A stretch of DNA of 43,939 nt from Chitinophagaceae bacterium (GTDB lineage: Bacteria; Bacteroidota; Bacteroidia; Chitinophagales; Chitinophagaceae), in assembly GCA_014379965.1 (NCBI GenBank), contig JACMKU010000218.1, forward strand, positions 1 through 43,939, given 5' to 3'. Every line of letters starts with the position of its first letter. Within the stretch, counting starts at the first letter, position 1. This document shows positions 13,761 to 22,685 of this stretch, piece after piece. Made by a program: the position numbers and the translations under genes. The notes under the pieces were generated by a model. It saw only the letters and a program-made list of their open reading frames with translations. It did no database searches and was not told where the DNA came from.

Positions 13761-16385
13761 CTATTCCTTCCTTCCCTCTCTCCCCTTCAACTCCTTCAAC
13801 TTCTCCAACGCTCCCGCCACCACATCGCACATAATGGTATATAGGGCCCCCGACTTATGGTTCTTGTAGACATATTCCAGCGCCTCATTCTCATCCGGGA
13901 TGATCATAATGGGCACATTGGGATTTACTTTCTCAATGCCTTGTTTCAAAAGCTGAATGATATCGTCGGCAGTCCTTCCGCGGAGGTTCTTGTCGCAGCG
14001 GATAATGATCTCGTCGAAACATCCTGCCGAGATTTCTCCTAGTTCACGAATGTCCTCGTCACGACGATCTCCCGTTCCGGAGATGATGCCTATCCGCGAT
14101 GAATAATCGAGTTTGCCGATGAAATCGCAAAGCAGTTTCAACCCATGTGGATTATGCGCAAAGTCCGCGAGTACGGTGAAGTCGCGAAAATGAAAGAAGT
14201 TCAACCTGCCCGGCGTTTGTGAGGATGACGGTATGAATGAATGCAGCGCTGTGCGCACATCCTCGATGGTGATATCCCTAAACAGATAGGTGGCAAGAAC
14301 GGCCGGCAGGCAATTCTGGATGTTGTGAAGCGCCTTGCCTTCAAATGTGATCGGTATGTCTTTTACCGGCATCACCCTGATTTTCCAGGTGCCTTTCATG
14401 ATCGTGATGAATCCATTTTCATATACCGTAGCCAGTCCGCCGGAGGCGCAATGTTTCTTAATGCGTGGATTATTTTCATCCATGCTAAACAGGCCTACGT
14501 TGCAGTCAAGGCCCTCCCTCATTTTATATACCAGGTCGTCATCTGCATTCAGTATCGCGTACCCGTGTGGAAAGACAGTCTCTGGCAACACGGCCTTCAC
14601 CTTCGCCATCTGTTCCAGCGTATTGATACCTCCAAGTCCCATGTGATCGGCGGCGACATTGGTGACGATTGCTACATCGCAATGGGCGAAGGCCAGTCCC
14701 GACTTGAGTATTCCTCCCCGCGCGCATTCAAGAACGGCGAAGTCCACCGTCGGATCCTTCAATACGAAAGCAGAACTTACCGGTCCCGTACAGTCGCCTT
14801 TCATCATCATCTGGTTCTGGATGTAGACACCATCACTCGTCGTATACCCGCATTTCTTACCGGCACTCTTTGCAATGTGCGCAGTAAGCCGTGTTGTTGT
14901 CGTTTTACCGTTAGTACCCGTGATGGCAATGATCGGGATCCTGCCAGCACTGCCTTTCGGGAAGAGCATGTCTACCACCGGCTCGGCTACATTTCTGGCG
15001 ATGCCTTGCGCTGGTTCGATATGCATCCTGAAACCTGGCGCAGCATTCACTTCGAGGATGGCTCCGCCATTCTCCCCCACCGGAGTCTGCAGGTCTGTGG
15101 CCATGACATCGATGCCACAAATATCCAGTCCAATGATCCGCGCTATTCTTTCAAACATGAAGATATTGGCCGGGTGCACCTCATCGGTCACATCATTGGA
15201 GGTGCCACCAGTTGAGAGGTTGGCTGTCGGCTTCAGCATCACACGTTCGCCTTTCGGAGGTATGGTCTCTAAAGTGTAACCATGATCGTCGAGCATTTTC
15301 TGGGTAAACTGGTCAACCGTGATTTGCGTCAGCACTTTCTCATGACCATAACCACGACGGACATCTTTATTTGTCTCATCTATCAACTGCTGGATATTTT
15401 GTACGCCATCGCCGACGACAGAGGCCGGCGTACGCAACGCCGCGCAGATAAACTTATAATTGATGACGAGGCAACGGAAATCATAACCCGTAATGTATTT
15501 TTCAACAATGATATTACGGCTGTAATCCTTTGCCGCTTCGAAAGCTCGCAACGCCTGTTCCCTGTTGGTAATATTCGTTGTGTTGCCTTTGCCATGATTA
15601 CCATCAATGGGTTTTATGACTAACGGGTAACCGAATTTCTCTATCGCATCATCGAGTGCTTCCTCGGTACGGACCACCGTCCCTTTTGGAACAGGAATCT
15701 CCGCAGCTTCAAGCAGGAGTTTTGTCTCTGCCTTATCACCCGCAATGTCTACGGCTATGTTGGACGTAGTAGACGCAATAGTCGCCCTTACTCTTTTCTG
15801 ATTTACCCCATATCCCAACTGCACCAGACTTTGTTTATTAAGACGGATGTAGGGGATACCACGCTTTGCGGCTTCGTCAACAATGCAGCCCGTGGACGGC
15901 CCGAGCCGCGTGTCCTCTCTTATTTCGCGCATGCGCTGAATGTCTACTTCAAGATCGTACTCTCTTCCTTCAATGAGAGCCTCCACTATTCTAAATGCCG
16001 CCTTAGCCGCGTAAACACCGGCATCTTCTTCCATGTAACTGAATACAACATGGTAAATGCTTTCGCTCTCGCCGGTAGTGCGTGTACGACCAAATCCCGT
16101 ATCCATTCCCGCGAGAGTCTGAATCTCTAAAGCAATATGTTCAATTACATGACCCATCCAGGTGCCTTCGTCCACACGGTGAAAGAAACCTCCCTCACCA
16201 TCTTCACTACAACGGTGTTCATATAAACTCGGAATCAATGCCTCCAGTCTTTCGCGGAATCCCGGAACCTTATTCGTGGGCCTTTGTTCCATCTCCTCCA
16301 GGTCCAGTTTCATCTGTATCAGTTTTGCCCTGCGAACGCTCCAGTAATTTGGTCCTCTAAGAACCTTGATCTCTAAAATCTTCAT
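13761..16385 (-). CDS. cphA: Cyanophycin synthetase
   Basis: This 874-aa cytoplasmic ATP-dependent enzyme polymerises aspartate and arginine into cyanophycin (multi-L-arginyl-poly-L-aspartate). The N-terminal domain covers about residues 1-160, an ATP-grasp domain about 165-480 adds aspartate (VIKPIDGNHGKGNTTNI, EVNAAPGFRMH), and a Mur-ligase-like domain about 485-874 adds arginine. The last has the P-loop GTNGKT at 490-495 and the CphA-specific GDCTGPVSS segment. The length equals that of cyanobacterial CphA1. The C-terminal tail (KLKELKGREGRKE) is low-complexity. Cyanophycinase lies 7.6 kb away on the other strand, so polymer storage and breakdown are both present. It is transcribed toward the island, alone. 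Confidence 0.95.
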   Translation of the reverse strand: MKILEIKVLRGPNYWSVRRAKLIQMKLDLEEMEQRPTNKVPGFRERLEALIPSLYEHRCSEDGEGGFFHRVDEGTWMGHVIEHIALEIQTLAGMDTGFGRTRTTGESESIYHVVFSYMEEDAGVYAAKAAFRIVEALIEGREYDLEVDIQRMREIREDTRLGPSTGCIVDEAAKRGIPYIRLNKQSLVQLGYGVNQKRVRATIASTTSNIAVDIAGDKAETKLLLEAAEIPVPKGTVVRTEEALDDAIEKFGYPLVIKPIDGNHGKGNTTNITNREQALRAFEAAKDYSRNIIVEKYITGYDFRCLVINYKFICAALRTPASVVGDGVQNIQQLIDETNKDVRRGYGHEKVLTQITVDQFTQKMLDDHGYTLETIPPKGERVMLKPTANLSTGGTSNDVTDEVHPANIFMFERIARIIGLDICGIDVMATDLQTPVGENGGAILEVNAAPGFRMHIEPAQGIARNVAEPVVDMLFPKGSAGRIPIIAITGTNGKTTTTRLTAHIAKSAGKKCGYTTSDGVYIQNQMMMKGDCTGPVSSAFVLKDPTVDFAVLECARGGILKSGLAFAHCDVAIVTNVAADHMGLGGINTLEQMAKVKAVLPETVFPHGYAILNADDDLVYKMREGLDCNVGLFSMDENNPRIKKHCASGGLATVYENGFITIMKGTWKIRVMPVKDIPITFEGKALHNIQNCLPAVLATYLFRDITIEDVRTALHSFIPSSSQTPGRLNFFHFRDFTVLADFAHNPHGLKLLCDFIGKLDYSSRIGIISGTGDRRDEDIRELGEISAGCFDEIIIRCDKNLRGRTADDIIQLLKQGIEKVNPNVPIMIIPDENEALEYVYKNHKSGALYTIMCDVVAGALEKLKELKGREGRKE

Positions 16386-16457
16386 ATTGTAGTATATACT
16401 TTTTCTGAAATTAATCTATCTAATGGCAGCCATGGAAGTTAGCTGTTTTCTTTTGTG

Positions 16458-16975
16458 TAGCCAACTGGATACTGGATCGTCATTGCGAGCGAAGCGAAGC
16501 AACCAGATGCTGGAGAGTGGATTCTGGATACTAGGTACGGGAAACCTGATCGTCCTTTATCTTGTTGGGTTTTCAAAAGACCGAAGCAAATTAAACTATA
16601 GAATTCCTTTAGTGGTAGATTGCTTCGGCCTTTTGGACATCTTTTTCTACGAAGGTGACCTTAGGCCTCGCAATGGACGAGGTTGCAGAGGGGCGGTATC
16701 CCTAATCTACAGTCGCTTCAAATCACGGGAAAGCTTTCAGCATCCAGCATTTGGTTGCTTCGCTTCGCTCGCAACGACGATCCAGCATCCAGTATCCAGC
16801 ATCTGGTTGCTTCGCTTCGCTCGCAATGACGATCCAGTATCCAGCATCTGGTTGCTTCGCTTCGCTCGCAATGACGATCCAGTATCCAGCATCTGGTTGC
16901 TTCGCTTCGCTCGCAATGTCGATCCAGCATCCAGCATCCAAATAGCCTGCGCTTTTCCAGTCAAGGATCCAGCAT
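16458..16975. repeat. Inverted array built on TTGCTTCGCTTCGCTCGCAA and TCCAGTATCCAGCATC
   Basis: On the right, units starting at 16752, 16804, 16849 and 16894 each carry TGGTTGCTTCGCTTCGCTCG followed by CCAGTATCCAGCATC-like words; the last two steps are exactly 45 bp. On the left (16458-16536) one inverted copy reads TTGCGAGCGAAGCGAAGCAA with CTGGATACTGGAT words on either side. A further inverted copy of the GCGAGCGAAGCGAAGC word lies at 18076-18091. Because 45 is a multiple of 3, several frames stay open through the array, but the encoded text is simple repetition. Confidence 0.85.
16574..16635. repeat. Strong 16-bp hairpin in the cphA-FKBP gap
   Basis: CAAAAGACCGAAGCAA (16574-16589) pairs with TTGCTTCGGCCTTTTG (16620-16635) with a single G-T-type pair, across a 30-nt loop. 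The loop contains its own possible short stem (CTAT...TAG). It sits midway between two inverted arms of the repeat and far from either stop codon, so it does not look like an ordinary terminator. Confidence 0.65.
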
Positions 16976-17034
16976 CCAACAGCTAGTCGCTTTCGGCTTT
17001 ATATTTGATGAATTTTCCACTTAAATGAGCAACC

Positions 17035-18060
17035 ATGTATAAGATCGTCTTGATGGGATTTATTTCTCTAATGTGTTATTCATCTTTTGCGCAGGTTAAG
17101 AAGACGGTCAAGCCCGTGGTAAAGAAGAGACCGCCCACAGTAGTGAAGAAAACGCCACCATCGGTGGTAATGATGAAGAGGGCACCAGGCGGCCTGATGT
17201 ACCAATTGTTCCCCGCTTCGACTCCAGCTCCGCTGGCCAAGGTTGATCAGATAGTCAAGTTCCATTACACTATCACAATCAACGATTCCACGTTGTATAC
17301 TACGCAGGGCAAACTGCCCGGATATGTGAAGATCCAGCCCGCGAAGAAGCCATCTTATAACCTAACCGATATATTGCCGAAGATGAAGAAGGGCGATAGT
17401 GCAGTCACAACCCAGTTGATCGATACATTGATGAAACAAGGCTTACAAGTACCTCCCTTTGCAAAGAAAGGGGACAAATTAATAACACGGTTTCGCATAC
17501 TACAGGTGTTTGCGGAAGACAGTGTAGCAAAGGCGGATTTCCTGGTGGAGAATGAAAAGGACATGCCACGGCAAATGAAGGAGCAGGCGGAGCAAATGGC
17601 ATTCCAGGAGCAAGGTCGGAAGGCGGAACAAGCGCAGGAAGACCTTCAACTTGAAGCATCCGGGGAAATTGCACGAGAGATAAAGGAAATCGAGACCTAT
17701 CTGGCAGAAAAGAAAATCATCACACAGAAAGCCGGCAAAGGCACATATGTACACATTCAACAGGTTGGTGATGGCCCCGCTGTCGATTCAGGTAAATACG
17801 TCACTGTAGAATATGTCGGCAAGCATTTCGGCACCGATAGCGTATTTGAATCAAGTACCTACACTTTCCAGTTGGGAAGGGGTGCAGTCATTCGCGGATG
17901 GGACGAAGGACTAAAACTATTTAAAAAAGGCGGCGCCGGTACCTTATACGTCCCAGGCTTCATGGCCTACGGTCCCAATCCGCCACAGGGTTCTCCATTC
18001 AAACCTTTCGCGCCATTGATGTTTGACGTGAAGATTGTTGAGGTGAAGGATGAGCCGTAG
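17035..18060 (+). CDS. Exported FKBP-type peptidyl-prolyl isomerase, two-domain
   Basis: This 341-aa protein has a signal peptide (residues 1-20, ending FAQ), a Lys/Pro/Val-rich linker (about 21-45), a divergent FKBP-like domain (about 60-160, IVKFHYTITINDSTLYTTQG) and a Glu/Gln-rich helical segment (about 165-215). A second, better FKBP domain follows (about 225-341: VTVEYVGKHFGTDSVFESS, GAVIRGWDEGLKLFKKGG and LYVPGFMAYG). It is predicted to assist folding of exported proteins in the periplasm or as an envelope protein. The helical segment suggests dimerisation, as in FkpA/Mip-type isomerases. It is monocistronic, followed by a fold-back array. Confidence 0.9.
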   Translation: MYKIVLMGFISLMCYSSFAQVKKTVKPVVKKRPPTVVKKTPPSVVMMKRAPGGLMYQLFPASTPAPLAKVDQIVKFHYTITINDSTLYTTQGKLPGYVKIQPAKKPSYNLTDILPKMKKGDSAVTTQLIDTLMKQGLQVPPFAKKGDKLITRFRILQVFAEDSVAKADFLVENEKDMPRQMKEQAEQMAFQEQGRKAEQAQEDLQLEASGEIAREIKEIETYLAEKKIITQKAGKGTYVHIQQVGDGPAVDSGKYVTVEYVGKHFGTDSVFESSTYTFQLGRGAVIRGWDEGLKLFKKGGAGTLYVPGFMAYGPNPPQGSPFKPFAPLMFDVKIVEVKDEP

Positions 18061-18063
18061 CGC

Positions 18064-18240
18064 TCAGCTGTCATTGCGAGCGAAGCGAAGCAAGTGAATG
18101 GTGAGTAGTGAATGGTGAGTGTCACTATGGGAATTGTTACTTTCCTTTCGAATTTCAAGGATCGGCGTCCGAAACGGCCTTACAGTTTAAGTGAAGGCAT
18201 TCACTACTCACTATTCACCATTCACTATTCACTGCGCAGC
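18064..18240. repeat. Fold-back word array (GTGAGTAGTGAATG)
   Basis: It begins with a TTGCGAGCGAAGCGAAGCAA copy (18074-18093), followed by GTGAATGGTGAGTAGTGAAT words to about 18120. The complementary arm (ATTCACTACTCACTATTCAC) runs at about 18199-18236. It fills most of the gap between the FKBP stop and the S10 peptidase start. Confidence 0.8.
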
Positions 18241-18301
18241 CGAATAATTTCCCCACAACGCAGATTATTTCCTAATTTCCCCTACACCAAATCCATCTAT
18301 C

Positions 18302-19780
18302 ATGAGACTGCTTTGCCTAAGCTTCTTTCTCTTTGTAATTAGTATAAACCTTTCTGCGCAGAAGGACTGGAAGGACGCTAATCTTTCTGTGACCAAGCAC
18401 CAGATCAAACTCGCATCAGAAGTACTGAATTATACGGCTACTACAGGTTACATGCCGATCAAAGACGAGAAGGATACCTTAAAGGCAAATCTTTTCTTCA
18501 TTGCCTATACTAAGGATGGTGAGAGTGATCCTGCTAAACGCCCGATCCTTTTCTCATTCAACGGTGGTCCCGGCTCGTCCTCTGTCTGGTTGCACATGGG
18601 AGCATTGGGACCTAAGGTTGTCCTCATGACCGAGGACGGGAATACACTTCCGCCGCCATACAAGTATTCAGACAATCCTCATACCTGGCTCGATAAAACA
18701 GATATCGTATTCATCGATCCAATGATGACGGGCTTCACTCGTCCCGCAGGAAGATCGACGCAAACTGAGTTTACCGGGTACGAGAATGATCTTCGATTCG
18801 TCGGTGACTTCATACGTTTATACCTGAGTAAATATGCGAGATGGAGTTCGCCTAAGTTCATCGCGGGAGAAAGCTATGGTACTACACGCGCCGCCGGCCT
18901 TTCTGGTTATTTGCAGGATCGCTACGGTCTATACGTCAATGGTATCATCCTCGTCTCCGCCATCCTCGATTTTGGTACGGTGAGGACAGACCGGGGAAAC
19001 GATGTTCCTTTTCCATTAGGACTCCCAACCTTTGCCGCTACATCCTGGTATCATAAAAAATTAGACCCGAAATACACGAGTCTTACTTCTCTTCTGAAAG
19101 AAGTTGAGCAATTCGCATTGTCCGACTATGCTGCAGCATTGATCAAAGGTGACAGGATAGCTGACGCTGAAAGAAATCGCATCATTGATAAGTTGCACGA
19201 CTATACCGGCCTATCCAAAGAATACCTCGATGAGACGAACCTTCGATTGTATGTCGGACAATATAATAAGGAGTTGATGCGGAAAGAGAAAAAGACAGTA
19301 GGTCGTCTCGATTCGCGTATCACCGGGCAGGATTTCAACCAGGCAGGTGCCAGTTACGATTACGACGCCAGCTACGACATAGCAATCTATGGCGGGTATG
19401 CATCCGCCATCAATGATTACATAAGGCGCGATCTCAAGTATGACAATGACCTTCCGTACGAGATATTGACAAATAGAGTCGGGCCTTGGAGCAATAGCCA
19501 GGACAGGTACCTCAACGTGGCCGAGACATTACGTAGCGCAATGGTCCGCAATCCTTCTTTGAAAGTGTGGGTTGCTAATGGCTACTACGATATGGCAACG
19601 CCCTATTTTGCTACGGACTATGTGTTTCATCATATGTTCCTGCCGAAGGATCTGCAAAAGAATGTCAACTTTACTTACTATGAAGCAGGGCATATGATGT
19701 ATATCCATAAGCCTTCACTGATTAAGTTGAAGAACGATTTTGCACAGTTCGCCAAGGATGTTATATCAACCGTTCAATAA
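18302..19780 (+). CDS. Peptidase S10 (serine carboxypeptidase)-like protein, exported
   Basis: This 492-aa protein has a signal peptide (residues 1-20, ending LSAQ) and the S10 alpha/beta-hydrolase landmarks. These are the oxyanion segment FNGGPGSSSVWLHMGALGP near residue 83, the nucleophile in GESYGT (Ser191), Asp430 in GYYDMATP and His464 in EAGHMMY. It would release C-terminal amino acids from peptides in the periplasm or outside the cell. The next gene, a Tat-exported PLP enzyme, starts only 6 bp after its stop, so the two are an operon and may act on related peptides or amino acids. Specificity is not readable. Confidence 0.92.
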   Translation: MRLLCLSFFLFVISINLSAQKDWKDANLSVTKHQIKLASEVLNYTATTGYMPIKDEKDTLKANLFFIAYTKDGESDPAKRPILFSFNGGPGSSSVWLHMGALGPKVVLMTEDGNTLPPPYKYSDNPHTWLDKTDIVFIDPMMTGFTRPAGRSTQTEFTGYENDLRFVGDFIRLYLSKYARWSSPKFIAGESYGTTRAAGLSGYLQDRYGLYVNGIILVSAILDFGTVRTDRGNDVPFPLGLPTFAATSWYHKKLDPKYTSLTSLLKEVEQFALSDYAAALIKGDRIADAERNRIIDKLHDYTGLSKEYLDETNLRLYVGQYNKELMRKEKKTVGRLDSRITGQDFNQAGASYDYDASYDIAIYGGYASAINDYIRRDLKYDNDLPYEILTNRVGPWSNSQDRYLNVAETLRSAMVRNPSLKVWVANGYYDMATPYFATDYVFHHMFLPKDLQKNVNFTYYEAGHMMYIHKPSLIKLKNDFAQFAKDVISTVQ

Positions 19781-19786
19781 AATGTT

Positions 19787-21085
19787 ATGGGAAAAAATAA
19801 CCGCCGTCATTTCCTGCAAAGAGCAGGAGCTGCGGCTGCCACCGCATTCCTGACTTCAGTATCGAAGCCTGGGTGGGCAACGAACCTCGAAGCGGCATTG
19901 CTTGACGCGAAAGATATCAGCGCCGCTGATCTTGCAACGGAAGAGGATTTCTGGTATTACATCCAGCAATCGTTTACGGTTTCCCCCGGGCTCATCAACC
20001 TAAACAATGGTGGCGTTTCACCCGCACCAAGGACCGTGCAGGAAGCCGTCAAGCGTTTCTACGATTATAGCAATGAGGCGCCGAGCTATTACATGTGGCG
20101 CGTACTTGACCAGGGCCGTGAGCCATTGCGAAAGAACCTGGCGCGAATAGCTGGCTGTGACGCGGAGGAAATTGCGATCAATAGAAATTCATCTGAAGGA
20201 TTGGAGACAATCATATTCGGGTTGCCGCTAAAGGCGGGTGATGAAGTAGTGGCTGCAAAGCAGGATTATCCCAATATGATCAATGCTTACAAGCAGCGGG
20301 AACTTCGCGATGGCATCAAGATGGTATGGATCGATCTCGCACTGCCTAGTGAAGATGAGCAATACCTCGTCCAGCAGTACGTGAAAGCTTTTACTTCGAA
20401 GACGAAGCTGGTACACATCACTCACATGATCAACTGGAATGGTCAGATCCTTCCTGTCAAAAAGATAGCACAGGAAGCTCATAAGCGGGGAATTGAGGTA
20501 ATTGTTGATGGTGCACATTCCTTCGCTCATTTCAATTTCAAAATCCCTGATCTCGATGCTGACTACTTCGCTGCGAGCCTCCATAAGTGGTTATATGCAC
20601 CCATCGGCAGCGGCATGTTGTATGTGAAGAAGGAGAAGATAAAACAAGTCTATCCGATGTTCGCAACGAGTGAGGATCCATTGAAAAGCGACATCAGGAA
20701 ATTTGAACACCTCGGCACGCGTCCCTTTTTCATTGAACAGGCAATTGGCAAGGCCATGGAATTCCATGACATGATCGGTATTGAAAGAAAAGAAAAAAGA
20801 TTACACTACCTGAAGAACTACTGGGTAGATAAAGTAAAGCATCTTCCAAAAGTGAAAATCAACACCTCCCTGCATCCATCGTGGGGCTGCGCTATTGGGA
20901 ACATTGGCGTTGAAGGGCGGCAACCGAGCGAATTGGACAGTTTCCTGCTCGATAAATACCGGATACATACGGTCGGCATCAAATGGGAGAACATTAATGG
21001 AGTAAGGATTACGCCGAATGTGTATACTACCCTTCAGAACTTGGACACGCTTGTGGAGGGGATCACGGCTTTCGTTAGAAGCTGA
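19787..21085 (+). CDS. Tat-exported class V aminotransferase-like PLP enzyme
   Basis: This 432-aa protein begins with a twin-arginine-type signal (NRRHFLQRAGAAAATAFLTS). The rest is a fold-type I PLP enzyme of the class V/isopenicillin-N-epimerase-like group: INLNNGGVSPAPRTVQEA, EEIAINRNSSEGLET, the PLP Asp-x-x-His segment VIVDGAHSF, and the Schiff-base lysine in SLHKWLYAP (Lys267). Export of such enzymes is common in Bacteroidota, where some relatives are annotated as desulfurases or epimerases. It forms an operon with the S10 peptidase. The substrate is unknown. Confidence 0.88.
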   Translation: MGKNNRRHFLQRAGAAAATAFLTSVSKPGWATNLEAALLDAKDISAADLATEEDFWYYIQQSFTVSPGLINLNNGGVSPAPRTVQEAVKRFYDYSNEAPSYYMWRVLDQGREPLRKNLARIAGCDAEEIAINRNSSEGLETIIFGLPLKAGDEVVAAKQDYPNMINAYKQRELRDGIKMVWIDLALPSEDEQYLVQQYVKAFTSKTKLVHITHMINWNGQILPVKKIAQEAHKRGIEVIVDGAHSFAHFNFKIPDLDADYFAASLHKWLYAPIGSGMLYVKKEKIKQVYPMFATSEDPLKSDIRKFEHLGTRPFFIEQAIGKAMEFHDMIGIERKEKRLHYLKNYWVDKVKHLPKVKINTSLHPSWGCAIGNIGVEGRQPSELDSFLLDKYRIHTVGIKWENINGVRITPNVYTTLQNLDTLVEGITAFVRS

Positions 21086-21086
21086 A

Positions 21087-21199
21087 ATCGTTTAATGTTT
21101 AACGTTTAGCGTTTAACGTTCTGGTTTTTGAAAATTCTTTACTATAATTCTGCTTCTGCTTAAACAACGTTAAACCTTAAACGTTAAACGTTAAACCAG
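21087..21199. repeat. Fold-back word array (GTTTAACGTT)
   Basis: TTTAATGTTTAACGTTTAGC words at 21090-21120 are followed about 50 nt later by the complementary AACGTTAAACCTTAAACGTT form (21167-21196). The second arm ends within 10 bp of the permease start, so any hairpin would lie in the permease leader. Confidence 0.85.
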
Positions 21200-21204
21200 T
21201 CGCC

Positions 21205-22530
21205 TTGCTTCCACAACTAAAAAGAAAAATAAACCTTCTTCAAGCCACTTCGATTAATATGATCGACATGGTAGGCATCGGCCCATTTGTGGTGATGCCA
21301 TTCGTGGTGGCGCAGTTTAACAATGGATTATTCATATGGGCTTGGGTGTTTGGTGCTGTGACTGCCATCGTAGACGGTATGGTATGGAGTGAGCTGGGAG
21401 CGAGGTACCCATTGGCGGGTGGTACTTACAATTTTCATCGAATAGCCTTCGGAGAAAAGGGTGGGAGGTTGATGAGTTTCCTTTTCGTTTGGCAAACAAG
21501 CATACAGGCGCCATTGGTAGTGGCGTCTGCATCGATCGGTTTCGCGCAGTACCTTACTTATATTGTCGACCTGAGTTTCGTACAGCAGAAGATCGTATCG
21601 GCAGGTGTGGTGATGTTAGTGCTAGTGTTGTTGTATCGGCGTATTGAAGCAGTGGGACGGATATCAGTGCTATTCGGCCTGGTGGTCATCGGGACAATCC
21701 TTTGGATCATCTTCAGCGGGTTCGCGCATCAACGACAGAATATCGAGGTGTGGCCATCCGGTACCGATTCATTCTTCCAGTTTGCTTTCTGGGCCGCCGT
21801 TGCCAAGGCATCTGTGAAGACTGTGTATAGTTACCTCGGCTATTATAATGTATGCCACCTGGGTGGTGAGATACGAAACCCCGGGGTAAACATACCACGC
21901 AGCATTTTCCTTTCTATCATCGGTATTAGCATTCTTTATCTTCTCATGAACATCAGCGTGATGAGTGTGATACCATGGCAGGCCGTAAAAGAGGAGGATA
22001 AATATCTCGTCAGTACATTCATGGAAGAACTATATGGCCATAAAGCGGGAGTGGTGGTGACGGTACTCATTCTTTGCATAGCAATGTCTTCGCTGTTTGC
22101 GGTAGTCCTCGGTTATTCCCGCGTACCCTATGCGGCTGCGGTGGATGGAAATTTCTTCAAGGTGTTCGCGAAGCTCCACCCAACCAAAGATTTTCCCTAT
22201 ATATCTCTTCTCGCGCTATGCGGTGTCGGCGCTTTATTCAGTTTATTCATGAAACTCACAGATGTCATCACCTCCATCCTTGCCATGAGAATCATCGTGC
22301 AGTTCATGGCCCAATCAGTGGGAATAGTCCTCTTGCGGAAACGCAATGGAGTAAAGGATCTTCCCTTCAAGATGTGGCTCTACCCAATACCTGTTATACT
22401 CTCACTCATCATCTGGGCCTTCCTCCTCTATCACAACGAATTCGCCTTATGGGGCATTCTGATTGCAATAATGGGGGTGGGAGTGTACTTTCTCATCAAC
22501 CGAAAGAAGACAATAGGCAATAGGCAATAG
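21205..22530 (+). CDS. APC-family amino acid permease
   Basis: This 441-aa inner-membrane transporter has about 12 hydrophobic segments. The first carries the APC-type start ([20 protein letters not shown]), and [15 protein letters not shown] follows near residue 67. Other helices are clear at about 95-125, 135-175, 225-255, 275-305 and 375-435. The start used is TTG at 21205, because the ATG at 21259 would remove the conserved N-terminal helix entrance. The substrate could be any amino acid. The stop is supplied by the CAATAGG word of the following array. It lies between the cyanophycin genes and might move their amino-acid products, but that is inference only. Confidence 0.88.
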   Translation: MLPQLKRKINLLQATSINMIDMVGIGPFVVMPFVVAQFNNGLFIWAWVFGAVTAIVDGMVWSELGARYPLAGGTYNFHRIAFGEKGGRLMSFLFVWQTSIQAPLVVASASIGFAQYLTYIVDLSFVQQKIVSAGVVMLVLVLLYRRIEAVGRISVLFGLVVIGTILWIIFSGFAHQRQNIEVWPSGTDSFFQFAFWAAVAKASVKTVYSYLGYYNVCHLGGEIRNPGVNIPRSIFLSIIGISILYLLMNISVMSVIPWQAVKEEDKYLVSTFMEELYGHKAGVVVTVLILCIAMSSLFAVVLGYSRVPYAAAVDGNFFKVFAKLHPTKDFPYISLLALCGVGALFSLFMKLTDVITSILAMRIIVQFMAQSVGIVLLRKRNGVKDLPFKMWLYPIPVILSLIIWAFLLYHNEFALWGILIAIMGVGVYFLINRKKTIGNRQ

Positions 22531-22685
22531 GCAATAGGCAATGGGCAATATGCAATGGGCAATAGGCAATATGCAATGGGCAATAGGCAATGGGCAATGG
22601 GCAATAGGCAATTGCCAAAAGTCAAGATAAATTAGAAATAGGCAATTAACCACTTTAACTTGCCTATTGCCTATTGCCTATTGTT
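22505..22685. repeat. Fold-back word array (GGCAATAGGCAATGG) between convergent genes
   Basis: The word GGCAATAGGCAATAGGCAAT and its variants repeat from about 22513 to 22615. The complementary TTGCCTATTGCCTATTG arm lies at 22661-22683. The array begins inside the permease gene and ends inside the SPFH gene: the permease C-terminus TIGNRQ and its TAG are array bases, and so is the TAG of the SPFH gene on the other strand. Confidence 0.92.

Larger units (their letters stand above)
16386..17034. other. Gene-free region with hairpin and repeat arrays
   Basis: This is 649 bp between the divergent cphA and FKBP genes. Its open frames code only for repeats of the words SLRAKRSN and ASEAKQ, so I see no gene. 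It contains an inverted arm at 16458-16536, a strong hairpin at 16574-16635, and the 45-bp array at 16740-16950. A possible -7 box TATATTTG (17000-17007) precedes the FKBP gene. Promoters for both genes must lie here. Confidence 0.7.

Noticed and set aside
13538..13834. 98-aa plus-strand frame beside the MGMT fragment
   Set aside because: It runs antisense across the truncated MGMT start and into the cphA tail, and has no recognised domain. It may be decayed sequence at the island edge.
14241..15215. 324-aa open frame on the plus strand opposite cphA
   Set aside because: It is antisense to a clear cyanophycin synthetase, has no recognisable family and reads like a codon-bias shadow.
16740..16975. 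CRISPR array
   Set aside because: The sequence between the conserved words is itself repeated, so there are no variable spacers.
16423..16986. 187-aa open frame, and several 60-80-aa frames on the other strand
   Set aside because: They encode only repetitions such as SLRAKRSN and ASEAKQ from the repeat array, with frames kept open because the unit length is a multiple of three.
22431..22653. Open frames of repeated [12 protein letters not shown] text
   Set aside because: They are translations of the GGCAATAGGCAAT array, not proteins.
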